A program made the translations under genes and the position numbers. Below, piece by piece: positions 7,897 through 17,101 of a stretch of 64,000 bases of DNA (its first letter is position 1; each line of letters opens with the position of its first letter). Below the pieces are notes generated by a model that ran no database searches, was not told where the DNA came from, and was given only the letters and a program-made list of their open reading frames with translations. Source of the stretch: Flavobacterium sp. LC2016-23. GTDB lineage: Bacteria > Bacteroidota > Bacteroidia > Flavobacteriales > Flavobacteriaceae. The DNA lies in the NCBI RefSeq assembly GCF_009674775.1, contig NZ_WKKE01000027.1:1-64000 (forward strand), read 5' to 3'.

Positions 7897-10359
7897 ATGA
7901 TGAATTGTGAGCCACGTTATTCCATTTCGATACCGTTTACAGTAGCAAAAAAAGTGTTTTTCCTGCTACTATTATATAATATAACGATATACGGACAATC
8001 TAATAAGACAGGATATAATGACATAAAAAAACAACGATTACTTGTTCACATAACGGCTGACTATTTACATACTATTAGTCAGGGACAAATTGATATGGAC
8101 AGTGCCGTCAGAACTTCTTGTAAAATTTATGATTTAAGTATTCTCATTCCTTATAATGAAATCTACAGTAATGGAAAATCTACAATTGAAACCCAATTAT
8201 TGGAACAAGGAAAAGTGAAGAAAGCACAGTCTTTGCTTATGGCGCTAAAAGGCGAAAACAGGCTTTTACTGTTACTTGAATTAAGTAGTTATTACCTCTT
8301 CAAACCTGGTAGTCAAAAAGGAGATCTTGATCAGGCCGAAAACTATATAAATAAAGTTTTACGGGAGGAAAAAATAACCAAATGGAAAATTGGAGCCTTA
8401 ATGCTAAAGGCGTATTTACTGCATCAGAGAGGGCTGACAGAGGAAAGCCAGAAATTATTTTCTACAGTTGAGGAACTTTGCAAACAAACTAAAAATTATC
8501 CCGATCAGGCAAGAGCTCTATTAAATGCGGGCCAGGCATTACAATATGGACATCCGATGAGGCTTGCAAAATTTGAAAAGGCACTTTCTATATTTCATGC
8601 CCATCAGGAAAAAGAAAAAGAGATTGAAACACTCTCACAAATAAATGTTGAATATTTTATTGCCAGGAGGTATAAGGAATCCGAAAAACTGATCCGGAAA
8701 ATAGTAAAACTGCAAAAAGAAATAAAGTATCATCACAATCAATATGCCTTCGACGTTCTCTCCTACCTTTCTTACCGGGAGGGTGATCTTCTTAGCGCCT
8801 TATCTTATTCCAATAAAAGCATAGCAAGTATGCGATCTAAAGCAGATTCTACTTTTAAAAGTATATTTTTTAGCCGTCGGGCAGGATTATATCAATATCT
8901 TAAAAAAAATGAAGATGCTTTAGCATGGTATAAAAAAGCATTAGAAAACAGGTCTGAAGATACAAAACTCTACTGGTACAAAACCTTTCTGGTTACTGTT
9001 GAACTGTTAAACAGTATGGGCAGGTACACACAGGCTTTGTCGCTGTTAAAGGAAACCGGAAGTTCATTCCCTGCCCGCACCGATTTTGAGAAAATGCATT
9101 ATGCTCTTTTACTTGGAGAAACTTATGAAAATCTAAAAAAGACAGATCTAGCAGAAAAAAACTACAAGATTTTTCTGAATAGCATACAAAATTTCCCGAC
9201 TGATCATGTACACGATGAATTTCCGGCTGCATTTTTCAGGATATCTGCCTTCTACCGGAATCGTGGAAAAACCGCTCTGGCGAGAGAACTGCTCCATAAA
9301 GGAATTAATCCTTCTTTCGAAATTGGTCATGCTAAAAAAAGTGAGTATTACTACAATCTCTTTAAAATAGATTCCACAGAACATAAATATGCAGATGCCA
9401 TAAAGAATTTACAATTGAGTCAAAAGTTTAAAGATTCTGCATTTGGCAAAGAACAGCAAAAAAAAATAGCCGAATTATTTATTAAATATGAGGCCGATAA
9501 AAAAGATAAAAGTATCAAAATACTGAACACCCAGAACCAGCTACAGCATATACGGTCTCAGCAGGCTGAAAGAGCAAAAAACATTATTCTGATTGGTGCA
9601 TTATTATTGCTGGTCATTATTGGATTATTGCTAAATCGCTATATCATCAAACAAAAAAGCAATCGTAAACTTGAAGCGAACCAACGGGAATTAGATCAGA
9701 AAAACGTGTTTTTAGAAACGTTAAATATGGAACAGGAAAAATTACTGAAAGAAAAAGAATGGCTAATTAAGGAAGTACACCATCGTGTTAAAAACAATCT
9801 TCAAATGGTTACAAGTCTGCTCAATTCACAATCACTCTATCTGGAAGACGATGATGCAAAAATGGCTGTTAAAGACAGCCTTCGCAGAATGCAGGCCATG
9901 GCAATGATACATCAGAAACTTTATCAGGACGATACTATTTCTACAATAGCAATGCCGGAATATATCAGCGATCTGGTTCATTATCTGCATGAAAGTTTTG
10001 ACAGCGAAAATCAAATTGTTTTTGAGAAAAATATTGCTCCAATAGCGCTTGATTTATCACAAGCCATTCCGTTAGGGTTAATCATAACCGAAAGTATTGT
10101 AAACGCAATTAAATATGCATTTCTGGAAGGACAAAAGGGAATCATAAATATTAGTTTGCAGCCCGACGGTAACGACTCGCTTTTACTCAAAATATCCGAT
10201 AACGGCATTGGTCTAACCAGTTTCCCTGAAAAGTCAGAACATTACTCCCTTGGTCATGATCTTATGCAGGGACTTACCAAACAGTTAAAAGGCAGCTTTA
10301 CTATTGAAAATAATAACGGCGTACATATAATGGTTAAATTTATACATCTAAATAAATAG
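7897..10359 (+). CDS. TPR-containing sensor histidine kinase (HisKA_2 type)
   Basis: The 820-residue protein has an N-terminal hydrophobic signal/anchor (about 18-34), a long periplasmic array of TPR-like helices (about 60-530), a membrane segment at about 560-585, a coiled coil, and a kinase core. The phosphoacceptor helix reads EVHHRVKNNLQMV (His628/629), typical of HisKA_2. The ATPase domain has an N-box near Asn735 (VNAIKYAF) and a G-box SDNGIGL. It probably senses an envelope signal through the TPR region and phosphorylates the regulator encoded 36 bases downstream. Direct repeats just before the start may control the operon. Confidence 0.9.
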   Translation: MMNCEPRYSISIPFTVAKKVFFLLLLYNITIYGQSNKTGYNDIKKQRLLVHITADYLHTISQGQIDMDSAVRTSCKIYDLSILIPYNEIYSNGKSTIETQLLEQGKVKKAQSLLMALKGENRLLLLLELSSYYLFKPGSQKGDLDQAENYINKVLREEKITKWKIGALMLKAYLLHQRGLTEESQKLFSTVEELCKQTKNYPDQARALLNAGQALQYGHPMRLAKFEKALSIFHAHQEKEKEIETLSQINVEYFIARRYKESEKLIRKIVKLQKEIKYHHNQYAFDVLSYLSYREGDLLSALSYSNKSIASMRSKADSTFKSIFFSRRAGLYQYLKKNEDALAWYKKALENRSEDTKLYWYKTFLVTVELLNSMGRYTQALSLLKETGSSFPARTDFEKMHYALLLGETYENLKKTDLAEKNYKIFLNSIQNFPTDHVHDEFPAAFFRISAFYRNRGKTALARELLHKGINPSFEIGHAKKSEYYYNLFKIDSTEHKYADAIKNLQLSQKFKDSAFGKEQQKKIAELFIKYEADKKDKSIKILNTQNQLQHIRSQQAERAKNIILIGALLLLVIIGLLLNRYIIKQKSNRKLEANQRELDQKNVFLETLNMEQEKLLKEKEWLIKEVHHRVKNNLQMVTSLLNSQSLYLEDDDAKMAVKDSLRRMQAMAMIHQKLYQDDTISTIAMPEYISDLVHYLHESFDSENQIVFEKNIAPIALDLSQAIPLGLIITESIVNAIKYAFLEGQKGIINISLQPDGNDSLLLKISDNGIGLTSFPEKSEHYSLGHDLMQGLTKQLKGSFTIENNNGVHIMVKFIHLNK

Positions 10360-10395
10360 TTTTAGACCGGATTTCAAATAATCAAACTATATTGT

Positions 10396-12345
10396 ATGAG
10401 CAATAAAGTATTAATTGTAGAAGATGAATTTATTGTAGCCAATGATCTGCGCCTGACGCTAAAGCAGGCAGGCTATGATGTTATCGGAATTGCCGTTTCA
10501 GCGGAAGAAGCTGATGTATTTATAAAAAAATCCAGGCCCGATCTCGTGTTGCTGGATATTCGACTGGAAGGAAAACAATCCGGAATTGATCTCGCAAAAA
10601 AATTAAAAGATGAAAATATAGCCTTTATTTTTTTGTCTGCTAATTCAGATCAGAAAATACTTGAGCAGGCAAAGAAAACGGATCCTTATGGATTTCTTGT
10701 TAAACCCTTCCGGGAAAAAGATTTGCTTATAGCTTTGGAGATTGCCTCCTATCGGCACCAAAACAGTCTGGAATCCATAGTCGTACAGGAAGCCCTGCTG
10801 CAAAAAAAAATGAAAGCAATAGATACTGACACTCTAAAACCCGAAGAATATGTACTGAAGATTGCCCGGATACTACAGCCCTATATCCCTTTCGACCTTA
10901 TGGTATCGCAGTACGATGAACAGGATCATGAGCATGTAAATACTTCAGGATATTTGCGTACCGGTTTTGATGAATATCAATTTATAGCCAAAGAAGAATT
11001 AGTGGCTATTACCGGTTTAAACAGCAGTTCCGTTACATCCATGCTTAAAAACAGTAGTATTGAAAAAGAGACTATTGTATATCGCAATGAAACACTAAAT
11101 GAGGATGCCGTCTTACATTTCATAAAAAATCATTTTAAGACTGAATCGTATCTGATCTTTCCTTTCTTCATAAATGATCAAAGAAAGGTGAGATACCTCT
11201 TCTGCAGCCGTAAACAAAATAATTATTCGAATTTTCACACTGATTTGCTGAATCGTTTAAAAACATCTTTCTCAGCACTAATTAAAAAAAGCATAGCAAA
11301 CTTTGAATCCGCAAGTTTCCAAAACAAAGCCGGTCATAAAACGAAAGAAAATTCTAAAACAGAAAACCAGTTAGATTTTAATACTATTATTGGAAAACAT
11401 CCCCTTTTACTGGAGGCTTTAGATATGGTATTAAAAGTTTCAAATTATAACACAGCTGTTCTTATCCTGGGGGAAAGCGGCACCGGAAAAGAGAAAATTG
11501 CGCAGTCTGTTCACACACTTTCAATGAGAAAAAATGGGCCTTTTATAAAAGTAAACTGTGCGGCTATCCCATCCGGCCTTATAGAATCTGAATTATTTGG
11601 TCACGAAAAGGGGGCTTTTACCGGCGCTTTGGAGAAGAGAAAAGGAAAATTTGAACTGGCAGATGGCGGAACAATTTTTTTAGACGAGATTGGGGAATTA
11701 ACTTTAGAGATGCAGGTCAAACTCTTGCGGGTGCTGCAGGAAAAAGAAATTGACTCTATTGGAGGCAACACACCCAAAAAAGTAGACATACGCATTGTTG
11801 CGGCAACAAACCGAAATCTGGAAAAAGAAGTTGCTACAGGAAGGTTTAGACTCGATCTCTATTATCGATTAAATGTTTTCCCTATTACACTGCCTCCATT
11901 ACGGGAACGCAAAACCGATATAAACGAATTAGCACTCTATTTTGCTAAAAAGTTCAGCAGCGAATTCAATAAAGCTTTTACGGGTATAACCGCAGCAATG
12001 ACAGAACAATTGTATCATTATCACTGGCCGGGAAATATTCGTGAACTGGAAAACGTCATACAACGATCTGTTATTTTAAACGAAGGAAGCTCTAAATTAG
12101 AATTAAAACAAAATCTTAGTATAACCTCATCGGAAATAGCTACTAAAAAAGACATACAAAACCTGGAAGATGTAAGGAATATCCAAAGGGAAACAGAACG
12201 TGAGTATATAATTTCCGTTCTGAAAAAAGTAAATGGCAGGATACGAGGTGCCGCAGGAGCTGCTGTTTTACTAAACATCAAACCAACAACATTAGAATCA
12301 AAAATGGCAAAGCTGCAGATTAAAAAAGAAGATTTTCTAAAGTAA
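10396..12345 (+). CDS. sigma-54-dependent response regulator (receiver, AAA+, Fis-type HTH)
   Basis: The receiver domain (1-120) has its phosphorylation Asp54 in VLLDIRLEG and the conserved Lys103. A GAF-like linker (about 150-310) follows, then an AAA+ domain with Walker A GESGTGK (359-365) and the sigma-54 contact loop GAFTGA (406-411). The C-terminus (about 595-645) is a Fis-type helix-turn-helix. The protein should activate RpoN-dependent promoters after phosphorylation, most likely by the kinase 36 bases upstream. Length 649 is longer than NtrC because of the extra linker. A terminator follows at 12397. Confidence 0.92.
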   Translation: MSNKVLIVEDEFIVANDLRLTLKQAGYDVIGIAVSAEEADVFIKKSRPDLVLLDIRLEGKQSGIDLAKKLKDENIAFIFLSANSDQKILEQAKKTDPYGFLVKPFREKDLLIALEIASYRHQNSLESIVVQEALLQKKMKAIDTDTLKPEEYVLKIARILQPYIPFDLMVSQYDEQDHEHVNTSGYLRTGFDEYQFIAKEELVAITGLNSSSVTSMLKNSSIEKETIVYRNETLNEDAVLHFIKNHFKTESYLIFPFFINDQRKVRYLFCSRKQNNYSNFHTDLLNRLKTSFSALIKKSIANFESASFQNKAGHKTKENSKTENQLDFNTIIGKHPLLLEALDMVLKVSNYNTAVLILGESGTGKEKIAQSVHTLSMRKNGPFIKVNCAAIPSGLIESELFGHEKGAFTGALEKRKGKFELADGGTIFLDEIGELTLEMQVKLLRVLQEKEIDSIGGNTPKKVDIRIVAATNRNLEKEVATGRFRLDLYYRLNVFPITLPPLRERKTDINELALYFAKKFSSEFNKAFTGITAAMTEQLYHYHWPGNIRELENVIQRSVILNEGSSKLELKQNLSITSSEIATKKDIQNLEDVRNIQRETEREYIISVLKKVNGRIRGAAGAAVLLNIKPTTLESKMAKLQIKKEDFLK

Positions 12346-12396
12346 CTGAACCGCGCTGCTTTTAGAATTTCTCCGAAATTTTCGGGGTTTCCTAAA

Positions 12397-12427
12397 ATAA
12401 TCTCCTAAAACTTCGGAGATTATTTCT
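12397..12427 (+). terminator. terminator after the two-component operon
   Basis: Perfect 9-bp stem ATAATCTCC (12397-12405) with GGAGATTAT (12415-12423) and a 9-nt loop, followed by TTCT. It lies 52 bases after the stop of the response-regulator gene. Confidence 0.75.
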
Positions 12428-12522
12428 CACACTATTATCCGAACTTTAAATTGAAACTACTGCTTTTTAAAGGGTTTCAGAAGCAAAATCCTTTAAATTT
12501 TTCTTTTATACATTATTGGCAT

Positions 12523-12554
12523 GTTCTTGGTCATACTTGTACGAAGACCAGAAC
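12523..12554 (+). promoter_or_regulatory. inverted repeat upstream of the Crp/Fnr gene
   Basis: GTTCTTGGTC (12523-12532) and GACCAGAAC (12546-12554) form a near-perfect dyad 28 bases before the ATG at 12583. It could be an operator for autoregulation or by another factor. It differs from the TTAAC-N4-GTCAA dyad found before the neighbouring operons. Confidence 0.4.
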
Positions 12555-12582
12555 AAAATCTATTTAAAATGATTTAGAAGCC

Positions 12583-13170
12583 ATGGATCCACTACGAAAT
12601 CATATTGAAGAAATTACACCTGTTACCGACGAAGAATTTGCCTATATTAAAACCTTCTTTACGGAAAAGAGCCTAAAAAAAAATCAATACCTAATTCAGA
12701 ACGGGGATAAAGTTGAATGCGAATACTGGATCATCAAAGGTACTTTAAGAGCCTTTTATCTTACCGATGACGGAAAAGAACACATCGTACAATTTGCCCT
12801 TAAAAATTGGTGGTTATCCGACTATAACGCTTATTTTAATCAAACAGAGTCCCAAATCAATATCATTTGTATGGAAGATGCCGAAATCTTGTGTCTCACC
12901 ATATTTGCAAGGGAAAAACTGGCTTCTGAACTCCACAAAATGGAACATTTCTTTAGAATAACCCTAACCAAAATCTATTCTTCTCAACAGCGGCGCATTA
13001 TATCCTTATTGTCTGACAATCCAAAACAGCGTTATGAAAAATTTGCACAACTCTACCCCAATATCACGCAAAAAATACCGAAAAAATATATTGCGGAATA
13101 TTTAGGATTGCGTCGTGAGACTCTTAGCCGCCTTTATACGAATGTAACATATAATGGAAATCGCACATGA
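12583..13170 (+). CDS. Crp/Fnr family transcriptional regulator
   Basis: The 195-residue protein has an N-terminal cyclic-nucleotide-binding-like barrel (about 20-115; YLIQNGDKVECEYWIIKGTL) and a C-terminal winged helix-turn-helix with a recognition helix in LRRETLSRLY (about 178-187). The phosphate-binding cassette of true cAMP receptors is not recognisable, so the ligand may be something else. The gene is monocistronic, with its own terminator at 13193. The next operon downstream has a Crp/Fnr-type dyad at 13368, making this protein one of two candidates to bind it. Confidence 0.9.
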   Translation: MDPLRNHIEEITPVTDEEFAYIKTFFTEKSLKKNQYLIQNGDKVECEYWIIKGTLRAFYLTDDGKEHIVQFALKNWWLSDYNAYFNQTESQINIICMEDAEILCLTIFAREKLASELHKMEHFFRITLTKIYSSQQRRIISLLSDNPKQRYEKFAQLYPNITQKIPKKYIAEYLGLRRETLSRLYTNVTYNGNRT

Positions 13171-13192
13171 GCGATACAAACCTGGCAAACTA

Positions 13193-13216
13193 AGCGTGAT
13201 TTTATCACGCTTTTTT
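13193..13216 (+). terminator. terminator after the Crp/Fnr gene
   Basis: Stem AGCGTGAT (13193-13200) with ATCACGCT (13204-13211), a 3-nt loop, and a run of T to 13216. It ends the regulator transcript 23 bases after its stop. Confidence 0.85.
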
Positions 13217-13367
13217 ATGGCTCAAACAGCGCTGCATAATAGCTGCTTCTGCCATTTTTATTGAAAATCCCACTACACTTCCTTTTTCAGAATACTTAAA
13301 TTCTCATAAGCAACAACCAAATTTAAACAACATCTAATCAGGATTTTATTCAATCGAAAAAACGTTC

Positions 13368-13381
13368 TTAACCAAAGTCAA
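13368..13381 (+). promoter_or_regulatory. Crp/Fnr-type operator, copy 1 (TTAACCAAAGTCAA)
   Basis: The 14-mer is an imperfect dyad TTAAC-N4-GTCAA, the general shape of Crp/Fnr family sites. The identical 14-mer with flanking CT and TGG occurs at 18761-18774. The dyad ends 24 bases before the first base of the -7 box in both places, which puts its centre near -41, the position of a class II activator. Likely binders are the Crp/Fnr proteins at 12583 or 18103. Confidence 0.65.
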
Positions 13382-13404
13382 TGGTTTTGAAAAAAGGATG
13401 AAAC

Positions 13405-13412
13405 TAATTTTG
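13405..13412 (+). promoter_or_regulatory. flavobacterial -7 box of the DJ-1/ABM operon
   Basis: TAATTTTG fits TANNTTTG. A TTTG at 13386-13389 lies 15 bases upstream, shorter than the usual 17-23, which fits a promoter that needs an activator. The expected transcript would have a leader of about 160 bases containing two small hairpins (CCGGA/TCCGG at 13478-13497 and TTTGTT/AACAAA at 13501-13517). Confidence 0.55.
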
Positions 13413-13578
13413 CGATGTAAATAAATGGTTCGAATAAAAGTGTGCAATTAGTTTAAAAGTGTGAGTTGAATCAACCTCCGGATAGTATGCATTCCGGAAA
13501 TTTGTTTCAGTAACAAAGCTAATAGTCCTAACAAAGAATATTTAACGGAGCGAAAATATAATCCTAAAACCAAAAACT

Positions 13579-15006
13579 ATGAAAACAGCAACATATCGTT
13601 TAAAAATCAAAAAAGCCCTGATCATAACAATAAATATGTTCCTGATTATTGCAGGGAATAGTAAAGCTAAAAATTCTGATAATATGAAAAAGAAAATTTT
13701 ATTCGTAGTTACCAATCACGATAAAAAAGGAAGCACGGGGGAACCTACAGGTTTTTATCTTTCTGAAGTAACACATCCGTGGGATCTGCTTGTCAATGCA
13801 GGATACGAAATTGATTTTGTCAGTCCGAAAGGCGGTCATGCTCCCGTAGACGGTTTTAATTTGGGAGATGCTATCAATAAAAAGTTTTGGAATAATACAA
13901 AATACCGCCAAAAGATCGAAAACACAATGAAACCGTCTGATGTAAAACCTGAAAATTACACGGCCATACATTATGCTGGCGGACATGGTGCAATTTGGGA
14001 TTTTCCCAATAACAAACAGCTTGCCTTAATAGCAGCTAAAATATACGAAAACAATGGCATTGTAAGCGCAGTATGCCACGGTCCCGCAGGACTGGTAAAC
14101 ATAAAATTATCGAATGGGAAATATCTGGTAAATGGCAAAAAAGTTACCTCCTTTACTAATCAGGAAGAAGCTGCCGTAAAGTTAGATAAAGTGGTTCCTT
14201 TTTTATTAGAATCAAAACTAATTGAGAGAGGCGCACTATTTGAAAAATCAGGTTTATGGCAAACTCATGTAATGGTAGATCAACGCCTGATTTCCGGCCA
14301 GAATCCGCAGTCTGCAAAAGCCGTTGGCGAAGCCGTTTTACAGCAATTAAATAGTGTCGAAATGGTTTCAAAAATAACAAAGTATGAAGTAAAGGAAGAA
14401 TATTTAGATCCATTTAAAAAAACATTCTCCGATTATGTTTTTTATTCTCTTGCTTCTAAAGGAAATATTATGTCTGAAGGTTTATACGACCAAAACAAAA
14501 CTAATGTTCTTTGGTTGATTGAAAGATGGAACAGCGAAAATCAAATGGAAGATTTTAACAAAGGCCCACAAGGGAAAGAACTGGAATCTCTGGCTAAAAA
14601 AGCACTTAAAAATGCTCCTAAAACCTATTATGTTAAAGATCTCGAACCTTTAACCAAAGAGCAATGGCGTACCGCAGCCAAAAAAGAAGACAACCCGCTT
14701 ATTGTAATGTTATTTGTGGATGCAAAAAAGGGAACACAGCAAAATTTTAAAGATACGTATCATATAGCAATGCCTCAGTTTCGCAGTGAACCCGGTGTAG
14801 TAACGTATCAGCTTTCAGAAATTGAAGGGGACGATACCAAATTTGTAACCTACGAAAAATTCAGAAGTAATGATGCTTTTCAGTATCACCTCAACTTCCC
14901 TCCTATTAAACCGGTACTGGATTACCTCCAGACAAGTATTACAAATCCACCTTTTCAAAACGGACTGCACAATCTTATCGAGTTTGCACCAATGACAAGA
15001 GAATAG
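13579..15006 (+). CDS. DJ-1/PfpI (Hsp31-like) domain fused to two ABM-like domains, exported
   Basis: Residues 1-35 are a signal peptide. Residues 36-270 are a DJ-1/PfpI domain of the larger Hsp31-like class: nucleophile Cys166-His167 in AVCHGPAG and the acidic residue in TGFYLSE (Glu63). The remaining 200 residues look like two ferredoxin-like antibiotic-biosynthesis-monooxygenase (ABM) domains (about 275-370 and 375-470). Hsp31-like enzymes act as glyoxalase III or deglycase-type chaperones. ABM domains bind or oxidise small hydrophobic molecules. The combined, exported form suggests electrophile handling in the periplasm. It is the first gene after the operator/promoter at 13368-13412. The natural substrate is unknown. 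Confidence 0.8.
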   Translation: MKTATYRLKIKKALIITINMFLIIAGNSKAKNSDNMKKKILFVVTNHDKKGSTGEPTGFYLSEVTHPWDLLVNAGYEIDFVSPKGGHAPVDGFNLGDAINKKFWNNTKYRQKIENTMKPSDVKPENYTAIHYAGGHGAIWDFPNNKQLALIAAKIYENNGIVSAVCHGPAGLVNIKLSNGKYLVNGKKVTSFTNQEEAAVKLDKVVPFLLESKLIERGALFEKSGLWQTHVMVDQRLISGQNPQSAKAVGEAVLQQLNSVEMVSKITKYEVKEEYLDPFKKTFSDYVFYSLASKGNIMSEGLYDQNKTNVLWLIERWNSENQMEDFNKGPQGKELESLAKKALKNAPKTYYVKDLEPLTKEQWRTAAKKEDNPLIVMLFVDAKKGTQQNFKDTYHIAMPQFRSEPGVVTYQLSEIEGDDTKFVTYEKFRSNDAFQYHLNFPPIKPVLDYLQTSITNPPFQNGLHNLIEFAPMTRE

Positions 15007-15057
15007 CAAAAAAATAAATTACAAACACACTTAATAAAAACAATTAAAACAAAAAAA

Positions 15058-15882
15058 ATGAAAACAATTAACAAAATAATCGTTGCAGGTATAACAAGTG
15101 TACTTGCCGTATTAAATGCAGAAGCTCAGGTAAAAGTAAAAACAAATGAAATGAAAACAAATTATTCTAGTGAGTTAGAAGTGGTGAATCAGCTGTCTAC
15201 TCAGTCTGCGGTTGTCAATATGCCGGTATCAAAATTATTGAATGCTCCGGGAAATGAAGCTTTAAAAGATTTTTTCTTTACTCCTCCAAAGAATACGTCT
15301 GCTTTAAAAGGAAAAAAAATAGCAGTTATTGTGGCAGATGGTTTTGAGGAAATTGAATTAACTGGTCCGGTTTGGTATTTTAAGCAATTAGGAGCTGATA
15401 TAGAAATAGTAGCTCCCAAATACAACCCGGCTACGGAGCGCTACGGACTTGCATTTCCTGAATTGGCAAAAACACATGTAATGGCGATTCAGTATCTACA
15501 GCCAGTTGGATGGTTAAAATTTGACCGTACGGCAGATCAGATTAAAGTAAGTGATTATGATGCTGTGTTTATTCCCGGCGGTGCCTGGAATCCGGATAAC
15601 CTTCGTTATGACAAAGACGTTATTAAATTTATTCAGGATTTCAATAAATCCGGAAAACTGATTGCAGCTATTTGTCACGCTCCGGTAGTATTAGCATCAG
15701 CAGATATTTTAAAAGGAAGAAAACTAACAGGATACTGGAATATTCAGTCTGATTTAAAAAATGCAGGCGGAACTGTATTGGAGCAACCTGTGGTGACAGA
15801 TGGGAATATCATAACCAGCAGACATCCCATTGATGTAGCAGATTTTTCAAGAGCCGTTGAAAATTGGCTTCTTAAAAAATAA
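15058..15882 (+). CDS. exported DJ-1/PfpI family protein (type 1 glutamine amidotransferase-like)
   Basis: The 274-residue protein has a signal peptide ending near AEAQ (20-24), a linker, and a DJ-1/PfpI domain from about residue 86. The family acidic residue lies in DGFEEIE (97-100) and the nucleophile is Cys206-His207 in AAICHAPV. Such proteins degrade glyoxal-type electrophiles or act as cysteine hydrolases and proteases. It follows the Hsp31-like fusion gene by 51 bases. A terminator hairpin at 15912 separates it from the two oxidoreductases, so downstream expression may be partly attenuated. Confidence 0.85.
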   Translation: MKTINKIIVAGITSVLAVLNAEAQVKVKTNEMKTNYSSELEVVNQLSTQSAVVNMPVSKLLNAPGNEALKDFFFTPPKNTSALKGKKIAVIVADGFEEIELTGPVWYFKQLGADIEIVAPKYNPATERYGLAFPELAKTHVMAIQYLQPVGWLKFDRTADQIKVSDYDAVFIPGGAWNPDNLRYDKDVIKFIQDFNKSGKLIAAICHAPVVLASADILKGRKLTGYWNIQSDLKNAGGTVLEQPVVTDGNIITSRHPIDVADFSRAVENWLLKK

Positions 15883-15911
15883 TACGCTCTATTATTAATT
15901 GCAAGCTAAAA

Positions 15912-15941
15912 AAAGAACAGATGTACCATCGTCTGTTCTTT
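15912..15941 (+). terminator. hairpin between the DJ-1 genes and the oxidoreductases
   Basis: AAAGAACAGA (15912-15921) pairs perfectly with TCTGTTCTTT (15932-15941). The U-tract is short, so it may be a partial terminator or processing site inside one transcript rather than an operon end; no strong promoter box is visible before 15984. Confidence 0.7.
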
Positions 15942-15983
15942 AAAATAACAAATAAAAATAAAGTGCATTTATCTTCTTAAACA

Positions 15984-17084
15984 ATGAAAACAAATATTTT
16001 CAAACCAGTTAGCCTTGGTTTTTTAAAACTTAAAAATCGTATTTCAATGGCTCCGATGACAAGAGCGAGAAATGCTGATGGAATTCCTAATAGCGATAAT
16101 GCTTTATATTACTCGCAGCGTGCAGGAGCCGGATTAATTATAACGGAAGGAACAGCAATTTCAGAGACATCAAAAGGAGTTCTTTATATTCCCGGATTGT
16201 ATACCCCGGGTCAGGTGGAAGGCTGGAAAAAAGTAACCAAAGCGGTACACGAAAAAGGCAGTGTAATATTTGCTCAGTTATGGCATGTGGGAAGAGTATC
16301 TCATTCGTCGAATCAACCCGGAGGTATTGCTCCGGTTGGTCCGTCTGATATTCAGGCCACCACTTCTTTTGCCTGGGGATATGATGAAAACGGAAAAGAA
16401 GGTCCGGTGATTTCTTCTAAACCAAGAGCCCTTTCAACAAACGAAGTCAAAGACGTGATTAATGATTTTGTAAAAGCAGCTAAAAATGCAATAAAAGCGG
16501 GTTTCGATGGTGTAGAACTTCATGGAGCCAATGGTTATCTGATCGAACAATTTTTAAATCCTTTTGTAAATAACCGCACAGATGAATATGGCGGGACTAT
16601 CGAAAAACGTTCCAAATTCTTATTAGATGTCGTTGATGCGGCTATAGAAGCTGTAGGCAATGATAAAGTTGCTATTCGACTTACACCTTACGGAGGCTTG
16701 GGCGATTTGCCTCATTACGATGAAATTGAAGCTACCTATCATTATCTCGCAAACGAATTAACGAAGAGAAATCTTGCCTATGTACATTTAATGGATCAGC
16801 AATCTAAAGGAAGCCATGCTTTGCCTGACGGATTTCCGGAGCGGTTCCGCAGCTGGTATGACGGTGTTATAATTTTAGCCGGTAGTATGACTAAAGAAAA
16901 GGCTGAAAAGCTGATCAATGCAGGAACAATTGATATTGCGGGTTTTGGGGAACCCTTTATCTCAAATCCGGATCTGGTTGCACGTTTAGAAAACAATTGG
17001 GAATTAACTCCGCCCGACCGAAATCTATACTACGGATTAGGTAATCATGGCTATACGGATTGGGAAACGTATAAAAATCTTTAA
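15984..17084 (+). CDS. alkene reductase, Old Yellow Enzyme family
   Basis: A 366-residue FMN-dependent TIM-barrel protein. The start reads LKLKNRISMAPMTRARN, the FMN-binding region contains QLWHVGR (98-104), and the active-site pair His180/Asn183 lies in ELHGANGYLIEQFLNP, followed by NRTDEYGG. Enzymes of this class reduce activated C=C bonds of enals and enones and nitro compounds using NAD(P)H. With the DJ-1 proteins and the aldo/keto reductase it fits a detoxification set for reactive carbonyls. The next gene begins 17 bases later. Confidence 0.93.
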   Translation: MKTNIFKPVSLGFLKLKNRISMAPMTRARNADGIPNSDNALYYSQRAGAGLIITEGTAISETSKGVLYIPGLYTPGQVEGWKKVTKAVHEKGSVIFAQLWHVGRVSHSSNQPGGIAPVGPSDIQATTSFAWGYDENGKEGPVISSKPRALSTNEVKDVINDFVKAAKNAIKAGFDGVELHGANGYLIEQFLNPFVNNRTDEYGGTIEKRSKFLLDVVDAAIEAVGNDKVAIRLTPYGGLGDLPHYDEIEATYHYLANELTKRNLAYVHLMDQQSKGSHALPDGFPERFRSWYDGVIILAGSMTKEKAEKLINAGTIDIAGFGEPFISNPDLVARLENNWELTPPDRNLYYGLGNHGYTDWETYKNL

Positions 17085-17101
17085 TACTAAAAAGAAATAA
17101 A